Assembly: GCA_037074705.1 (NCBI GenBank)
Contig: CM073591.1
Coordinates: 182,243,432-182,307,431, forward strand
DNA length: 64,000 nucleotides
Reading direction: 5' to 3'
Origin: Zhengitettix transpicula
Taxonomy: Eukaryota; Arthropoda; Insecta; Orthoptera; Tetrigidae
The first letter of the stretch is position 1. Each line of letters opens with the position of its first letter. The notes beneath the pieces were generated by a model. The model saw only the letters and a program-made list of their open reading frames with translations, made no database searches and had not been told where the DNA came from. A program made the translations under genes and the position numbers. Shown here one piece after another: positions 1-11,081 of the stretch.

Positions 1-885
1 TAAAAAACTTGTGTTCAAATTTTCTCAACTCCTCAAAGTGAACATCGATTGCCCCCGACATGTCTCTTTTCATAATCATTGGACAAAGCCATTGCATCAT
101 AATTTTTTTTTCTTGTTTAAAAACATCTATAGTGGACTATGCAAGGGAATAACTTATCACGCTCCATAGTCGTAGAATGACGGTTAGTCGTCAACCTTGT
201 TTCCAGCCAAGTTGACCATCTGTGGGCGCATAAGACATTTTACCCCAACGGATATTTTTCCATATTGAGGAATTTCTGGACGTGGCTGCTCGGCCAATCC
301 GTCAATGATTATGCCATCCTTTCGATACAATTTCTGAATATATTTTTTAATCTTCAGTGACAAATCGTTATGCCTGTAACAAAGCCGTAACTTTTCGTAA
401 GAGCTCAACGTTCGAAGTTTCTATAGAAGTTGTCATTTGAGTTTTTTCTGTAGTAGCTTAGATTTTAGAATATTTCGTATAAAGAAAAAACATCCATTTT
501 CATTTTCTCTGCTTTATTCCTTGTCACAAGTAATGATCCCTTCTGGGTACACTACTCGTGTTCTTTAACTCATTAAGAATTATATTTGCTCATTGCTATT
601 TGAGAAGGATTGTCAAATAAAATATATCTTCTTTCTGCTATTTCTAATTTTATTAATTTATTTGGAGTCTTTAATTACATCAAGGATCGGTATCAATATG
701 TTACTGATTTACTAGCTGAGTGCTCGGAATTCCCCCGGGCATTTATTTAAATTATCCCGGAGATGGAATTAATTCGACACTAATCTGGTAAACATTCATT
801 TAATCAGAATCAAGAGCGTCACATTTATCCATTTACGTTCTCCATGCATCCCAGCCCTATAGAATTTATTTTGCTTGACAACACT
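1..885. other. AT-rich DNA without a recognised gene
   Basis: No family was recognised here. A 74-codon minus-strand frame (184-408) is open but has no motif I can name. It lies on the C-terminal side of the Helitron helicase relic and could be a rearranged tail of it. The region otherwise looks like decayed AT-rich sequence. Confidence 0.5.
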
Positions 886-889
886 GACC

Positions 890-2190
890 GTGTGCCTAGA
901 CTGAAACTCTTCAAACCACTGGTTTTAACGTTAAAACTTGCGGCAGCATGCCCGGAAAATCAAGAGAATTCAAGAATTTGGTTGAATAATTGACAATTTC
1001 GTCTAATTCCTTACAACGTCGTTGGACTTATCCGTTGTTGCTTCGTGTGGTAATTCCTTTTGAATGTTGAAATTGATGGCATTGTTGTTTGTGGCTGCTA
1101 ATACAGCACATGTACTCAGCCACTGTTGATTTTGTAATTCTGTACGATATTTGGGAAAACTTTGTAAATCAATTCGTCTGTGGTTGCTGTGATATTACGC
1201 AAGTTTGTTGGAAATGTGATACTTTGTGTGGATTCATCGATTGCCAATTTCCAATTCACAATATCCAACAATTGTTTTATGAAACGCATGTACAGTTGTA
1301 CATGCATATTGCTCTGCAAAATCATTTTCTGTGCGTGTCGCACATAAAAATGATGATTTAAGTTCATCAGCGGGTATTGAGCGTGGTATTACTGGTAGTT
1401 TGTCGAAAATCACCAGATTTGCCAGCGAAGAGCTGTTCAGTTTCTCTGAAATCTTTTGTTGAAGCATTTACAGTGCTTTTTTTGTGCGCCATAGTACATT
1501 TGTACCATATAATGAGTTGACTTCTAATTGCGTGCATAATTCTGTTCTACACTTTGCGTTGTTCTGGAACCAATTTCGGAATATTCGTTTGAACAAATGT
1601 ACCAAATTCGTCAAAAAGTGTGTTTTTCGTTGCAAATAACGATGTAAAATGTCGTTTGCAAATTGATTTGGTACATCCATTCCGAATTGTACTAGTGCTT
1701 TGTTAGAAAATGTCAAACATATGTCCTCAATCAAAACCAATGCCTCATTATACACGTTTGGCGTGAATTGAATGTCCGGATTTTGATACGTTGTACGCAA
1801 ACGATGTACTCACGTAATATTTGTATTTTTACCAAAGATCTTTTGTATCTGATGGGAAGCACGTTGTCAATTGATTGCAAATAACGTGCGTATTTGTTGT
1901 GCTTAAGCAGTATTCGATTGAAGTGTCCTTCTTTGCATCTAACCAGGAAGATTTAATTTTTGGCAAGCTTCACGATGAGTGACACATTCATGACCGTTTA
2001 CTCTTCAATTCTCAAAAGGATATAGGTCCATGTTTGTTGATGTACAGTAATCGCAAGTAAAAGCATTCTGTTTAGTTCGGGTAAACGGTGTACAGACAGC
2101 TTATCGCGTCGGCCGAATGTAAATTAGGATATACTTCAACTGCAATACCTTGTTTACGACGCTGAAAATTTTCATTGTACAGTATGTTGG
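890..2190 (-). pseudogene. Helitron RepHel: linker and Pif1-like helicase part, decayed
   Basis: This is the C-terminal half of a rolling-circle transposon protein, where the Pif1-type helicase would unwind DNA during Helitron transposition. Read from 2190 downward, the pieces are collinear with Helitron proteins. They are RRKQGIAVE and ECFYLRLLYIN (linker), TREACQKLNLP-like text, QIRTLFAI and TTCFPSD, then VYNEALVLIEDICL near 1760, FVQTNIPKL near 1590, CTMAHKK near 1490, GDFRQT followed by LPVIPRS in another frame near 1410, TDELIYKVFPNIVQNYK near 1150, and FLNSLDFPGM near 950. Stops and frameshifts separate the pieces. The stretch that should hold the Walker A motif, between FVQTNIPKL and CTMAHKK, is missing, and the Walker B aspartate is lost. 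The N-terminal Rep half lies at 6310-7440. The product cannot be functional. Confidence 0.88.
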
Positions 2191-2884
2191 AGCGCGATAG
2201 TTTTATTATTGATATATATATTTTTCATTTTAATATAATTAGATATTAGCAAGGGTTGAGAACTTGGCAAGTTGGAATTTGGCCGGCCGCCGCCGTGGCG
2301 GATAGATAATCCCTAAGGTCTGGACTTAGGCACGTAGGATGTTGACCCTCGGAAGTTACCTGGACTGTCGCACTGTGGGAAACGTCTCTCCAAAAATACC
2401 AGAAATTGAATTAACACGTGACTGCCCCATCCAATCACATTTCTTGGTTCAGGAAAAATCGATCGAAAATTAGTCGAGAACATCGATATTTCACATCCAG
2501 CGAAGGAGCTGTAAAGAAAGTGTAGAGAAACTTCTCGACGAACCGTCGCCAGGGACGGACGTACAGCCCCAAATGTGCATCATCCAGAGGACTTGGAGAG
2601 AACGAGGGTGCCACATGATCACAGCCAGAGATGAACGCGAGGTAACTGCCAAGTGTCTCAATCCTTAACGCGTCTGGGGGAATTACTGTAAACCATGGTT
2701 TAACTTGGGATTAAGGGATCGGCTAGCTGAACACGCATAATTTGTATTTCTTTTATTTTATGTTTTTCATGTTCAGTTAAATAATTTATAAATTCTTGAA
2801 AATATCCCTTTACTTAACATTTAATAAACCTACCACTACAATGTAATGTGGATTATTCTAATAACTAGAAGAAAGAAAGAGAAG
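2191..2884. other. Non-Helitron insert, no gene recognised
   Basis: An AT-rich start is followed by a more GC-rich tract (about 2275-2700) and then AT-rich DNA again. It interrupts the Helitron reading. It could be the 5' part of a retroelement, but I see no coding similarity. Confidence 0.4.
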
Positions 2885-3255
2885 GTGTGGACAGGCTATG
2901 TATAGGATAATCAACATAGTGGCAACTCACGTCTTATAGCATAGGAAAGGGACTGAAAGGGGAGATGCTAAAAAGTAGGGCACGGTAACCATGAGTTAAC
3001 TAGGGCCCTGGGCTGTAGTTTAAGGATCGGCAATTCGCATAAATGTGATGCAAGGAAACCAGTTTAGGAGGCAGCTGGTCGACTGTTCCAATGGGAACAG
3101 AAAACAACTCTTACCGTACGCACAAGTTCAAAAACGGAGAGAGGAAAAGGCGTCCCCAAAGTTAGTCCCTCCGTGACTCCTAAAAGGTTCTGCCTGCGAG
3201 AGAACATCCCTTGCAGGCTATGCCAGCGAGAGAATAGCCCTCGCAGACAGTTCGC
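2885..3255 (-). mobile_element. Family A retroposon-like repeat copy
   Basis: The reverse complement aligns in order with the copies at 47297-47809 and 53569-54100. Shared blocks are a GGCGTCCCCAAAG-like block, CGTACGGTAAGAGTTGT-like text, a CCATTGGAACAGTCG-like block, CAGCTGCCTCCTAAAC, the GGATCCTTAA region, and the tail CATAGCCTGTC. The A-rich tail is degraded. It carries no coding sequence. It abuts the R1-like reverse transcriptase relic, which is in the opposite orientation. Confidence 0.75.
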
Positions 3256-4900
3256 TAGTCTTCTACAGACTCATGTTCCTTTAATTACGAGAGAGAAACT
3301 GTCCAAAGCCTGTAAGAAGATCAGACATTTAAAGGCCCCAGGCCCAGACGACGTAACGAACGTTGTCGTCAAAGCCGCCACGAAGGTTAACCTAGAACTA
3401 TTCCTGAAACTATATAACGAATGTCTCCGATGTGTAACTTAGCAAAGGGAAAAAAATCGCTTAAAGATCTATCGTCGTATCGGCCAATATGCCAATTAGA
3501 CTCTGTAGGCAAAGTTTTGTAAAGAATCATCTGCTCTAGATTGGAAGTATTCAGCGAAGGATGCGAACGATTCTCGAAAAACCAGTATTATTTTCGAAAG
3601 GACTGAACATTAGAGTGGTAGTTGATAAAGCTAGAAAGCCTATCGAAGCAAACGTTGGAAGGGAGGATCCAAGAAATACTGTGCTACAGTAACATTGGAC
3701 ATGAAGAACACCTTCAATTCGGAGAAATGGAACTGCATCATGAAGGCACGCACCATGAAGGTTCCATCGTACATCAGGAAAATTATCGGAAGTTATTTCC
3801 GACACCGTACTTTAATGTACTATACCGACTCCGGAATTAAGACCTACAACATGACCGGCGACGTTCCACAAGGCTCAGTTCTTGGACTCCTGTTGTAACT
3901 CATGATGTACGCATGTCTACACAAGTCGAAATTGTTGGTTTTGCGGACGACTTAGCTTTAGTAGCAGTCGGGAAATACGTGGAGGAGATCACTATTATCG
4001 CTACTATTCGTAAGTGGTTCACACCTGTCGGCCTACAATTAGCGAATCATTAAGCTGACGCATTACTAGTGACAAACAGAAACTGTCGGAAAAGCGAGAT
4101 TTATTCGCAATCATCCTGACTGTACCTGGGAGTGCAGAATGATATCTGGCTCCGGTTTGATGATCACCTGAGACGTGTCAATGAGAAGGCGGAATGCGTT
4201 AACTGCGCTTTAAATCGCATTATCCCCAACATCGGGGGACCTCAACAAAGTAGGCGGAGGATTTTGTCTAACGTTGTCACTTCTATCTTGATTTACGCAG
4301 TCCCTATATGGGCGGAGACGACGGTAAAGAAATTTTACAGACGTCAGATGAACGCAATATTCCGCAGAAGTGGTCTGCCTGTAGTACGGGAATTCTGTAC
4401 TGTACCGTACGATACCGTGTTCGTGGTAACGAATTTGCCACCAATTGATTTGCTAGCGGACGAACGAAACAGGATATACAATCGTGAGCACTGAAATTTA
4501 CATCCCTGCTCAGCCGTAACACGACCAGAGAGATTAGCGACAATGATGAAATGGCAACAACGATGGGTCAAATCCACCAAATGGGACGTATCGCCTCGTC
4601 CCTGACCTCAACATTTGGACAAACACGAAATCTGGAAAAGTGGATCACTATTTAACGCAATTATTGACAGGACATGGTTGTTTCAGATCCTATCAATTTC
4701 GATTTAGGATCGATGATCTAGGCACCGAAGACGCAGAACACGTTTTCTTCTCATATACAGAGTTCAAAAAGAAAACAGAGGAGCTGTGTAGAAACATACA
4801 TGTACAACAGCAGATGACAGCTGAGATAATGGTCATCCAAATGATTTTTCGAAAGAGAAATGGAATGCGGTTGCGAGTTACGCCGCATGTGTGATAAAAA
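3256..4900 (+). pseudogene. R1-like non-LTR retrotransposon reverse transcriptase, decayed
   Basis: This is the remnant of an ORF2 polymerase that would copy element RNA at a nicked target. In order it shows KAPGPDDVTNVVVKAA near 3350, LDMKNTFNS (motif A region) near 3700, VPQGSVLG near 3865, FADDLALVAV (catalytic DD present) near 3940, LQLANH followed after a stop by ADALLVTNRN near 4040, IYAVPIWAE near 4300, PPIDLLADERNRIY near 4445, and LTQLLTGHGCF near 4650. The last block, with a downstream EH, matches the C-terminal region of R1-clade proteins. Several stops and frameshifts divide it. Both endonuclease and ORF1 are absent. It lies inside the gap of the minus-strand Helitron. The clade call rests on remembered motif order, not a search. 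Confidence 0.82.
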
Positions 4901-5700
4901 AAACTCCGACAAGAAGAGCGAGAAAGGAAATGGTGGCCATTGAGCCAAAATTAACATCCACTCAGACATGATGAAGGCCTTTCGCCAATTAACCCTGCGA
5001 AGGAATGCCTGACGGCGGTTCGGAGTGGTTAAGGAGCACAAGGGGTTTGGGTTTTCAGTGGGCATTAATTTGATCGAGTCCCACATAATCTCAAGTACTG
5101 AGGAATTTGTAAATGCATTTTATAAAACCAATAAAAAATGTACAGTATGTAGGCACAGAGTAAAGTATAATGGGAGTCGACGGCGGACAGGTGGTCAAAA
5201 ACAAAGAATTTGTGGAAACTGCAGTCTGCCTAGACCTGATAATTCTAGAACAATTGCACGAACCCGCGGCGCAGACAGAGAAGAACAACTCGTCTGGTTA
5301 AGGTAATATCCTGTGGGAAGAGTTATGGTTGATAGAAGGTGACAAGGGAAGAACCCAGAAAGAGGGGGACGATATCTTAAGCTGAAGCACACGAAGCTAA
5401 GACCGGGAAAGAAAAATTGTTGTCTTCATTATGAAATAGCCTGGTGTTTTCTTGGCCACAAATATTTTTCGTCATCCTCAGAAAGCCATTGCGACGTAAA
5501 ACTTCAATCGTAGAGAAGATAAGAAGCGGCCGCCCATCGCTGGCCGCTGGTAACAGGAAGAGAATTCTGCAAAATTTAAGGTCGGTAACCCACTGGGACG
5601 GTCGCGGGTTAAATTGCAATTTTGCCAATTATGCTAATATTTTTCAAACCAGCCCCCGATACCCCTGAGAAAAGGAATTTGTAATTACTGGAGAAAATTT
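4901..5700 (+). other. Possible 3' part of the R1-like insert
   Basis: A short A-run follows the reverse transcriptase. A frame at 5025-5306 has four cysteines in two pairs (CTVCRH and ICGNC) but I do not recognise it as a known finger. The rest is unassigned and of moderate GC. Confidence 0.3.
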
Positions 5701-6305
5701 TATATATTCTGAAAATATGTAAGATTAATAAATTTTTAAAGGAAATTAATTTTTTTATCCGTCATAAATATTTTGAACCCATTTAAATTGTAATAACGGT
5801 AGGGAAACCGTTACAAGCTCGATAGTGTGTTCTCAGGGTTGGATTACGCTTACGGGAAATCCAGTGGAATTGTCTTCCCGTCTTAGTGGGGCAGTATTCA
5901 GCTATTGTGGCTGGCTATCCTCAACGTTGCTCATATTGATGATCGGAACACCAACTCACTATTTCGCAATCCTTGCAACTAGCTCTGTCGAGTCAACCAC
6001 CGCCAAAGACTGGTAAAGGTCTCAGAGAACTTAATTGTTCGTTATTCCGAGCAATGCCGACCATTTGAGACACCTCTGCCAGCACGTCCAATATCTCACG
6101 GCTCACTGGTGGGAGGCTCTGTGAGTTCAGCTTGGAGAAAAGAGAGAGGGAGATAGTACAGCCGGCAGAAGTCGGGCTATGAGGACTCACAGAGCTTCCT
6201 CTGCGTTGTTCCTACGCTTTCCGTTCCATAAAGCCGAATCGTACCTGCACATATAGAGGGCTTCGCGATACGAGTCGCTTCCAATTCTAGGACCTGCGCA
6301 CAACC
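5701..6305. other. Unassigned insert DNA next to the Helitron Rep relic
   Basis: AT-rich to about 5815, then a more GC-rich stretch to about 6305 where recognisable Helitron text resumes. No family was recognised. It forms the right side of the insert that separates the Helitron Rep and helicase halves. Confidence 0.35.
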
Positions 6306-7440
6306 GCGCTGTCCATAATCGATGTCGTTCATGGATTTGAAATGATAAATATACTATAGCGTCCAATATGATAATGGTCGAGTTCATAGAGAGATGCATT
6401 TCCAACTCCAAAAACTGCCATATCGCTTCCTTTGTTGACATATATGCAAATCTACTTTATCTAATTAAAAGAATTACAATATTTCACAATGATGTGTGCC
6501 TTATACGTTGTTGAGAGTACTGGTGAATTCGGTACAATTATTATTATCGACTTCAACAACAGTGTTCGTACGATTAATGTTATGGATTTTCCGCCAACTT
6601 TAGTTGTTCGTTGATGATAGAGTGCATATCAATCATTTCCAGTTATAGTCTCTGCAAGTAAATCTCTTGCGTATCGTTTCGTACATTTCCCATCCGTCCT
6701 GGTTGGTGAGTTATTGTTGAGTAAGCCACATGGACCATGAAGAACGTTTTTTATGACGATTTCAAATTAGTCTCGATCAATCATGACATCTGGTACTTCT
6801 GTAGAGATGACTTGATCAATTTGAACTTGTGTGCCATTTTCTAAATCAGAATGTGTGCATGTGGAAATCCTCTCTTTTGCCATTCAATGGAATACATCGA
6901 AAACGTGATGATTGACAATTAAATTCATTAAATACTTCCATTTTTGTTTGAACACACGCGCGGAAATATCATGACGATCTGAAAATGGTTGCTCAGTTAC
7001 GAAAAGTTCTTTTATTTCATCCCGCGTAGGATTGCATGCGAATGTAATAAACAAATCTGGGCGGCCATATTCGCGAACATACGTCATGCGTGTACCACGA
7101 ACTCTTTGTAATTGTGGCCGGTAGTATGACCAGTTTTTCTAATTCATTGGCGTTTACATTGCCATCATTAACAACTGCATCACATTAATGAATATAATCT
7201 TCGGAACGCAGCTTGATTTGTTTTAACCGAATATAGAGTGGCCGTTCGGTTTCGATTTTCGCATACATATCCACATTGTATTGATTGAATAATTGTCGAC
7301 ATTTCAAGATATGATTTTCAGCGTTTTCACGAATCATCAATCGATATTAATAGTAACTCATGGCACTGACTGTGTTATTCGTTTTCTGTTTGCTGATTTC
7401 TCATTTTGATGTTGAAATATTACCGTCTTCTCCTTGCATG
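6306..7440 (-). pseudogene. Helitron Rep (HUH nuclease) domain, decayed
   Basis: This is the replication-initiator half of the Helitron protein, which would nick and religate single strands at the element ends. From 7440 downward it reads MQGEDGNIS, YRLMIRENAENHILKCRQ, FNQYNVDMYAKIE, RLKQIKLRSEDYIH and DGNVNANELEKLVILP. Next come MTYVREYGRPDLFITFACNP, then YSIEWQKRGFPHAHIL, then STKEAIWQFL and SFQIHERH. The HUH histidine pair survives in PHAHIL at 6847-6864. The last two blocks are normally close together but are separated here by about 25 foreign codons. Frameshifts and stops are present. The downstream linker resumes at 2190, so the gene was broken by a roughly 4-kb insert. Confidence 0.9.
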
Positions 7441-8034
7441 TACCTCGACTATATAAAGACCAAAAGAAAATTACCAAGTCAAATATATGAGATGACTAAT
7501 TGGAAAGAAATCACATTTATCCTTAGAAAATAAACTTCTCAAAAACCGCCCAACTCTAAATTTCTGCAGCGTTTCCAGTCGCTCTGCATGTTGTCAAACG
7601 TTCCTTGGTACGTGAACAATCAAAACTTCTCAAAGACTTAAGGATTCCATATGTAACCAGTGTAAGTAAAGTATTAGCAACTGCCTATCACCACACTTTC
7701 GAGGGTCACGAAAACGGTCTCGTACATCAGTTAGCCCAAGAACCAACCTCACCAAGAAGATTAAATCGACAATGGCCTAATTATCTCATTCCTCGCTCCA
7801 ACCAGGCCTAACGAATTTATTTTGGAGTAACATCAATGGATGACTTCCCCCTCATATCATTACTGAGTTAAACGATTTGCTTATTACTCATTTATGTTAT
7901 ATAAGAGTTGATTGTAAATATGTAATTAAATTTTAAAAAGTCTTATAATTGCTGAATAAAATCGGATATTGCAATCCGTATATGACCGATGAGTTTCTGA
8001 GACTCACTGAATGTAATGTGGCGGATTGCACGGG
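7441..8034 (+). pseudogene. Insert in Helitron with non-LTR ORF2 C-terminus-like piece
   Basis: A frame at 7605-7811 reads LLKDLRIPYV, then HENGLVHQLA and RRLNRQWPNYL. This resembles the last residues of jockey-type ORF2 proteins, where a short region ending in RRLKR-W-P-L closes the protein. Helitron text of about 150 residues is missing between the flanking pieces, so the segment replaced or disrupted that part. The orientation is opposite to the Helitron. The family assignment is tentative. Confidence 0.45.
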
Positions 8035-8240
8035 GTTTATTTGAATTTGGTGTCTCCTGATACCATCGTTGATATTGGTTCTGGTGGTAAATGTAATTGT
8101 GGGAATTTCACTTTTCCATCCGCGTAGCGCGTATCTGGTGGTTCATTATTAAATTTGACGCGCACATTTTCTCCATTTTTCCAATAACCACACTTGAAGA
8201 CTAATCATAATTAGCATCGTAATGAAATGCAGAAAGATTC
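8035..8240 (-). pseudogene. Helitron N-terminal region, decayed
   Basis: From 8240 downward it reads LNLSAFHYDAN, SSSVVIGKMEKMC and, after a frameshift, FNNEPPDTRYADGKVKFP and QLHLPPEPISTMVSGD. This is the conserved N-terminal stretch of animal Helitron proteins (GKVKLP...PPEPL). It is collinear with Rep at 7440-6306 on the same strand. The frame at 8239-8451 directly upstream may be a continuation but I do not recognise it. Confidence 0.8.
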
Positions 8241-8572
8241 AAATCTGCGTGCAGTATTCATTTGGATCGAACAGTGCGTGTTGGATTGGTTCCCAGTCTT
8301 GCTTTCCGTTGTTTCTGAAGCTCAAAATGTCATTTTCTTTCGTGCATGAGGTGTAGATCGACTTATCACTTGTCGTTTCGGTGGCATAATTAATTTGACA
8401 TCGAAAATAATGCTTTTTGACGACTATTACAAATATTCTTGTAAAAAGCAATGAAGATACTGAGATATATATTATTTATTGTAATACCACAATCAACAGC
8501 ACTTCTATGTTATATACGAACTCAATTATGTGACGCGAGCGCACTCGTACACGAAATCGATTGAAATTCCAT

Positions 8573-8725
8573 TAAACTATATGATATTGTTGGAGCAAGG
8601 AATCTATTTGCTACACTACGCTCTTGTCAACTCTTTGGCCGCGTAAATAAAATCGTTGGCGGCATTCTAATTGAACTGCAGGTAAACTATATGATATTGT
8701 GGGGACAAAGAATCTCCTTGCTAAG
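8573..8725. repeat. Tandem X-Y repeat: units X1, Y1, X2
   Basis: X units (AAACTATATGATATTGT then GAATCT..TTGCTA) start near 8573 and 8682. A Y unit (TACGCTCTTGT ... TTTGGCCGCGTAAATAAAA) lies between them, at about 8616-8660. A second Y copy lies at 9520-9565, displaced by the 794-bp insert. The repeat has no recognised coding content. Confidence 0.65.
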
Positions 8726-9519
8726 ACTAGATAACAGACGTTTGAGGTGCTGCTCCCCGGATAGTATCCCGTAGTAGATTGAACCCAAGTGCAGACAGTG
8801 CTTACCCTTTGAACTAGTCCTTGCGCTTCTAATCCCACGAATGTGGGTAACAGACTTCCATAAGTCTGGTAGATGTATGCGAGAAAAGCATCGAACTGTT
8901 ATTAGGCTCAATTGGGGGAGGAGTCCACGTAACTCTTCGGAGGACTCTCTGATAGTGTGGCATGAAGAGAGGTGTGGGTGAACGGTGGGATAACAGTCAT
9001 TTGAGGTATCGCCTCCATGAGCTGCTCATGGCTGGTAGTATCAGAGACGAGACCCAGAGAAGACCACACAGCGTTCATCCCTTAAAATGACTGCACTGCT
9101 TCCAATCCTATGTAAGTGGGTAATCGACTCAGTGCTTTCAGATCTCATGTGTGGGAGACTCTGCGAAAGCTCCCTCGAACCGTAACTATTCTCGGAAGTG
9201 GGAGAAATACTGCTGACAATAGAACTCTGGTAGAGAGGACGTCTTGTGGTTGCGGCTGGTGAGGAGGAAGTGTGGGCGCGTGGTTCTCCTGGGGGTCTTT
9301 CTACCGTCTTTTCCTGCCAGGAGGTGGTGGAGATAGACTCAAGGTGGTCGTCTAGTTGCACGTTGGAGTCGTACTGTAGGGGATATGTGGCTTCGTAGGC
9401 AAATTTTTCTTCTAACCTGCTCTGAGTGCAGTACCCATCCCGCCGGGATTTAGATCTCAAGGTATCCCCGTTACCTCTTCGGAGGGTCCGGAAAAGGTCG
9501 CTAGGAAGCACTTACATAT
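8726..9519. mobile_element. 794-bp GC-richer insert flanked by TAAG
   Basis: The insert separates unit X2 from unit Y2 and is flanked by TAAG at 8722-8725 and 9520-9523. X1 and Y1 are adjacent without it. It has an internal diverged duplication of period about 262: blocks GATAACAG.C.TTTGAGGT at 8729 and 8991, and a ...GTGGGTAA... block at the end of each unit. A 156-codon minus-strand frame (9041-9511) is open, Ser/Arg-rich, and has no motif I know. The ends are not obvious inverted repeats. The family is unknown. Confidence 0.5.
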
Positions 9520-9523
9520 TAAG

Positions 9524-10255
9524 TACGCCCTTGTAAACTTTTTGGCTGCATAGATAATTTTATTCCACATTAATCTTTTGCTAAACATTTAATTTAACCA
9601 GTATCAACGGTAGCTTACTTAAAACAAACCTAGATGATGACTGACGGAACTTTATCAACTCTGTAATTATCCTAATACATATAAGAAGAAGTCTAAAATT
9701 ATGACAATTAAAAAATTGAAAAATAATCGCAATCTTAAAGACCAAAAATACTCTTGGCACGTTAAAGGAGTAAAAATCACCATATTTAATTAAATGGTGA
9801 GCAAAAATATACCTGTTAACTAAAGAAAATTGAAAATACACCCGATTACTTAAGACGGTAAAAAATTCTCCGGGTAACCTTTTGTCACTCACGTACACTT
9901 CCGCGTCGAGGAACATAATTTCCTTAAGCACCATGTGAGAATTCAACTGAGCGACTCCTGCAACTCCACAATCTGATGTCTGTCTTTTTTGTATTGTTTC
10001 CGTCCACAGCCACCCGCAAGAGTGCTTCACTCCGTTTTCTTTGAAATTGGAATTAGACACTTAAAATTTCTAGAATAACACTATATAATTAATCAGCCTC
10101 GAAAAAGTTTTATTTGATGCTATTAAATAAATTTTTTCACCTCCCATCCGTATAGGTCCTAGGTGTCTTAATCCCTCGTTGTTTGTTCCTGTATCGTCAT
10201 TAAAATGTGAACAAAATTTGATAGAATTTGCTCTACGCGATTAATAAGACGGTAA
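9524..10255. other. Y2 repeat end and AT-rich DNA without a recognised gene
   Basis: Unit Y2 ends near 9565. A 159-codon minus-strand frame (9581-10060) is open but is rich in Ile, Leu and Phe as expected from AT-rich DNA. It has no known motif, and I do not call it a gene. Confidence 0.4.
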
Positions 10256-11070
10256 TTTGTTCGCCCCCTTCCATCCACATTCCTTAACCAATATGGTAAA
10301 TGTCAGAATTTAAGTTACTGACTTCAATAATCCAAGAATCGACACCAATCTTGGTTTTCTACGCAGATAATTGTTTGACCGCTTTCAACCCCCACACGTA
10401 GGGGCTGAACTACAGCTGAACCAGTATAGTAAATAACAAAATTTAACTCAGCGACTTCCATAACCCTACATTCTACACCAGTCTCAATGCTTTGCTCGTT
10501 ATTTTTATATAACGGCATTTCACCCACTTCCTCCTACACCCCCACACCTAGTGGCACTTAATTGGCATTTTATTTTATTTTCCGTCAGTACTTCTTTACC
10601 CTTGCATATACCGTACCGGCTTTGCGAGGATTATATTTTATATATGTTATATAAAGATGTTAGATGTAGTTCTTCTTTTGCTACACTTTTCCTTATAGAA
10701 TTGTGAGTTTCAGAATTAAACTCATTGACATCCATGGATTTGACACCTACCTCGGTTGTTTCGCGTTCTTTTCAATGTAATGCCCCTCCACCCTCTCCCG
10801 TATTGGTGATTTAAAGGGTTGAAATTATACACTAAAAACATCAAAATGGAAACGGTTAATCACACAACACCCGAAAAGTAATTAATCGACGCTAATATCG
10901 TTTTAGCATTTTTTTAAATTTCACCCTCGTTTACCTTTTGAGAGCTGCCTAACGTTTCTAAAACCAAAACCTTCACGGGAGTTCGCATAACCACTCACCA
11001 AAGTTTCATCGCAATCGGATGAATGGTTTAGTAGCGTATAGGAGACACACACACACACAGACAGACATTA
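10256..11070 (+). repeat. Family B repeat: at least three tandem units and 3' microsatellite tail
   Basis: Units start near 10290, 10415 and 10700. Each has an AATTTAACTCA-like start, a GACTTCCATAA-like block, a TCGACACC-like block, and then a CCCC-rich stretch. Single relatives lie at 44840-45222 and 56575-56800. The end has the AAAGTTTCATCGCAATCGG phrase common at 3' ends of invertebrate RTE-type retroposons, then (AC)n and (CAGA)n at 11047-11067. No coding remains. The RTE link is inferred from the tail phrase only. Confidence 0.6.
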
Positions 11071-11081
11071 ATTATATATAT

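Noticed and set aside
5025..5306. Cys-pair frame as a zinc-finger protein
   Set aside because: Spacing fits no finger I know and the segment is a likely tail of the retroelement insert.
9581..10060. 159-codon minus-strand frame as a gene
   Set aside because: Composition is Ile/Phe/Leu-rich as expected for AT-rich DNA, with no recognised motif or splice context.
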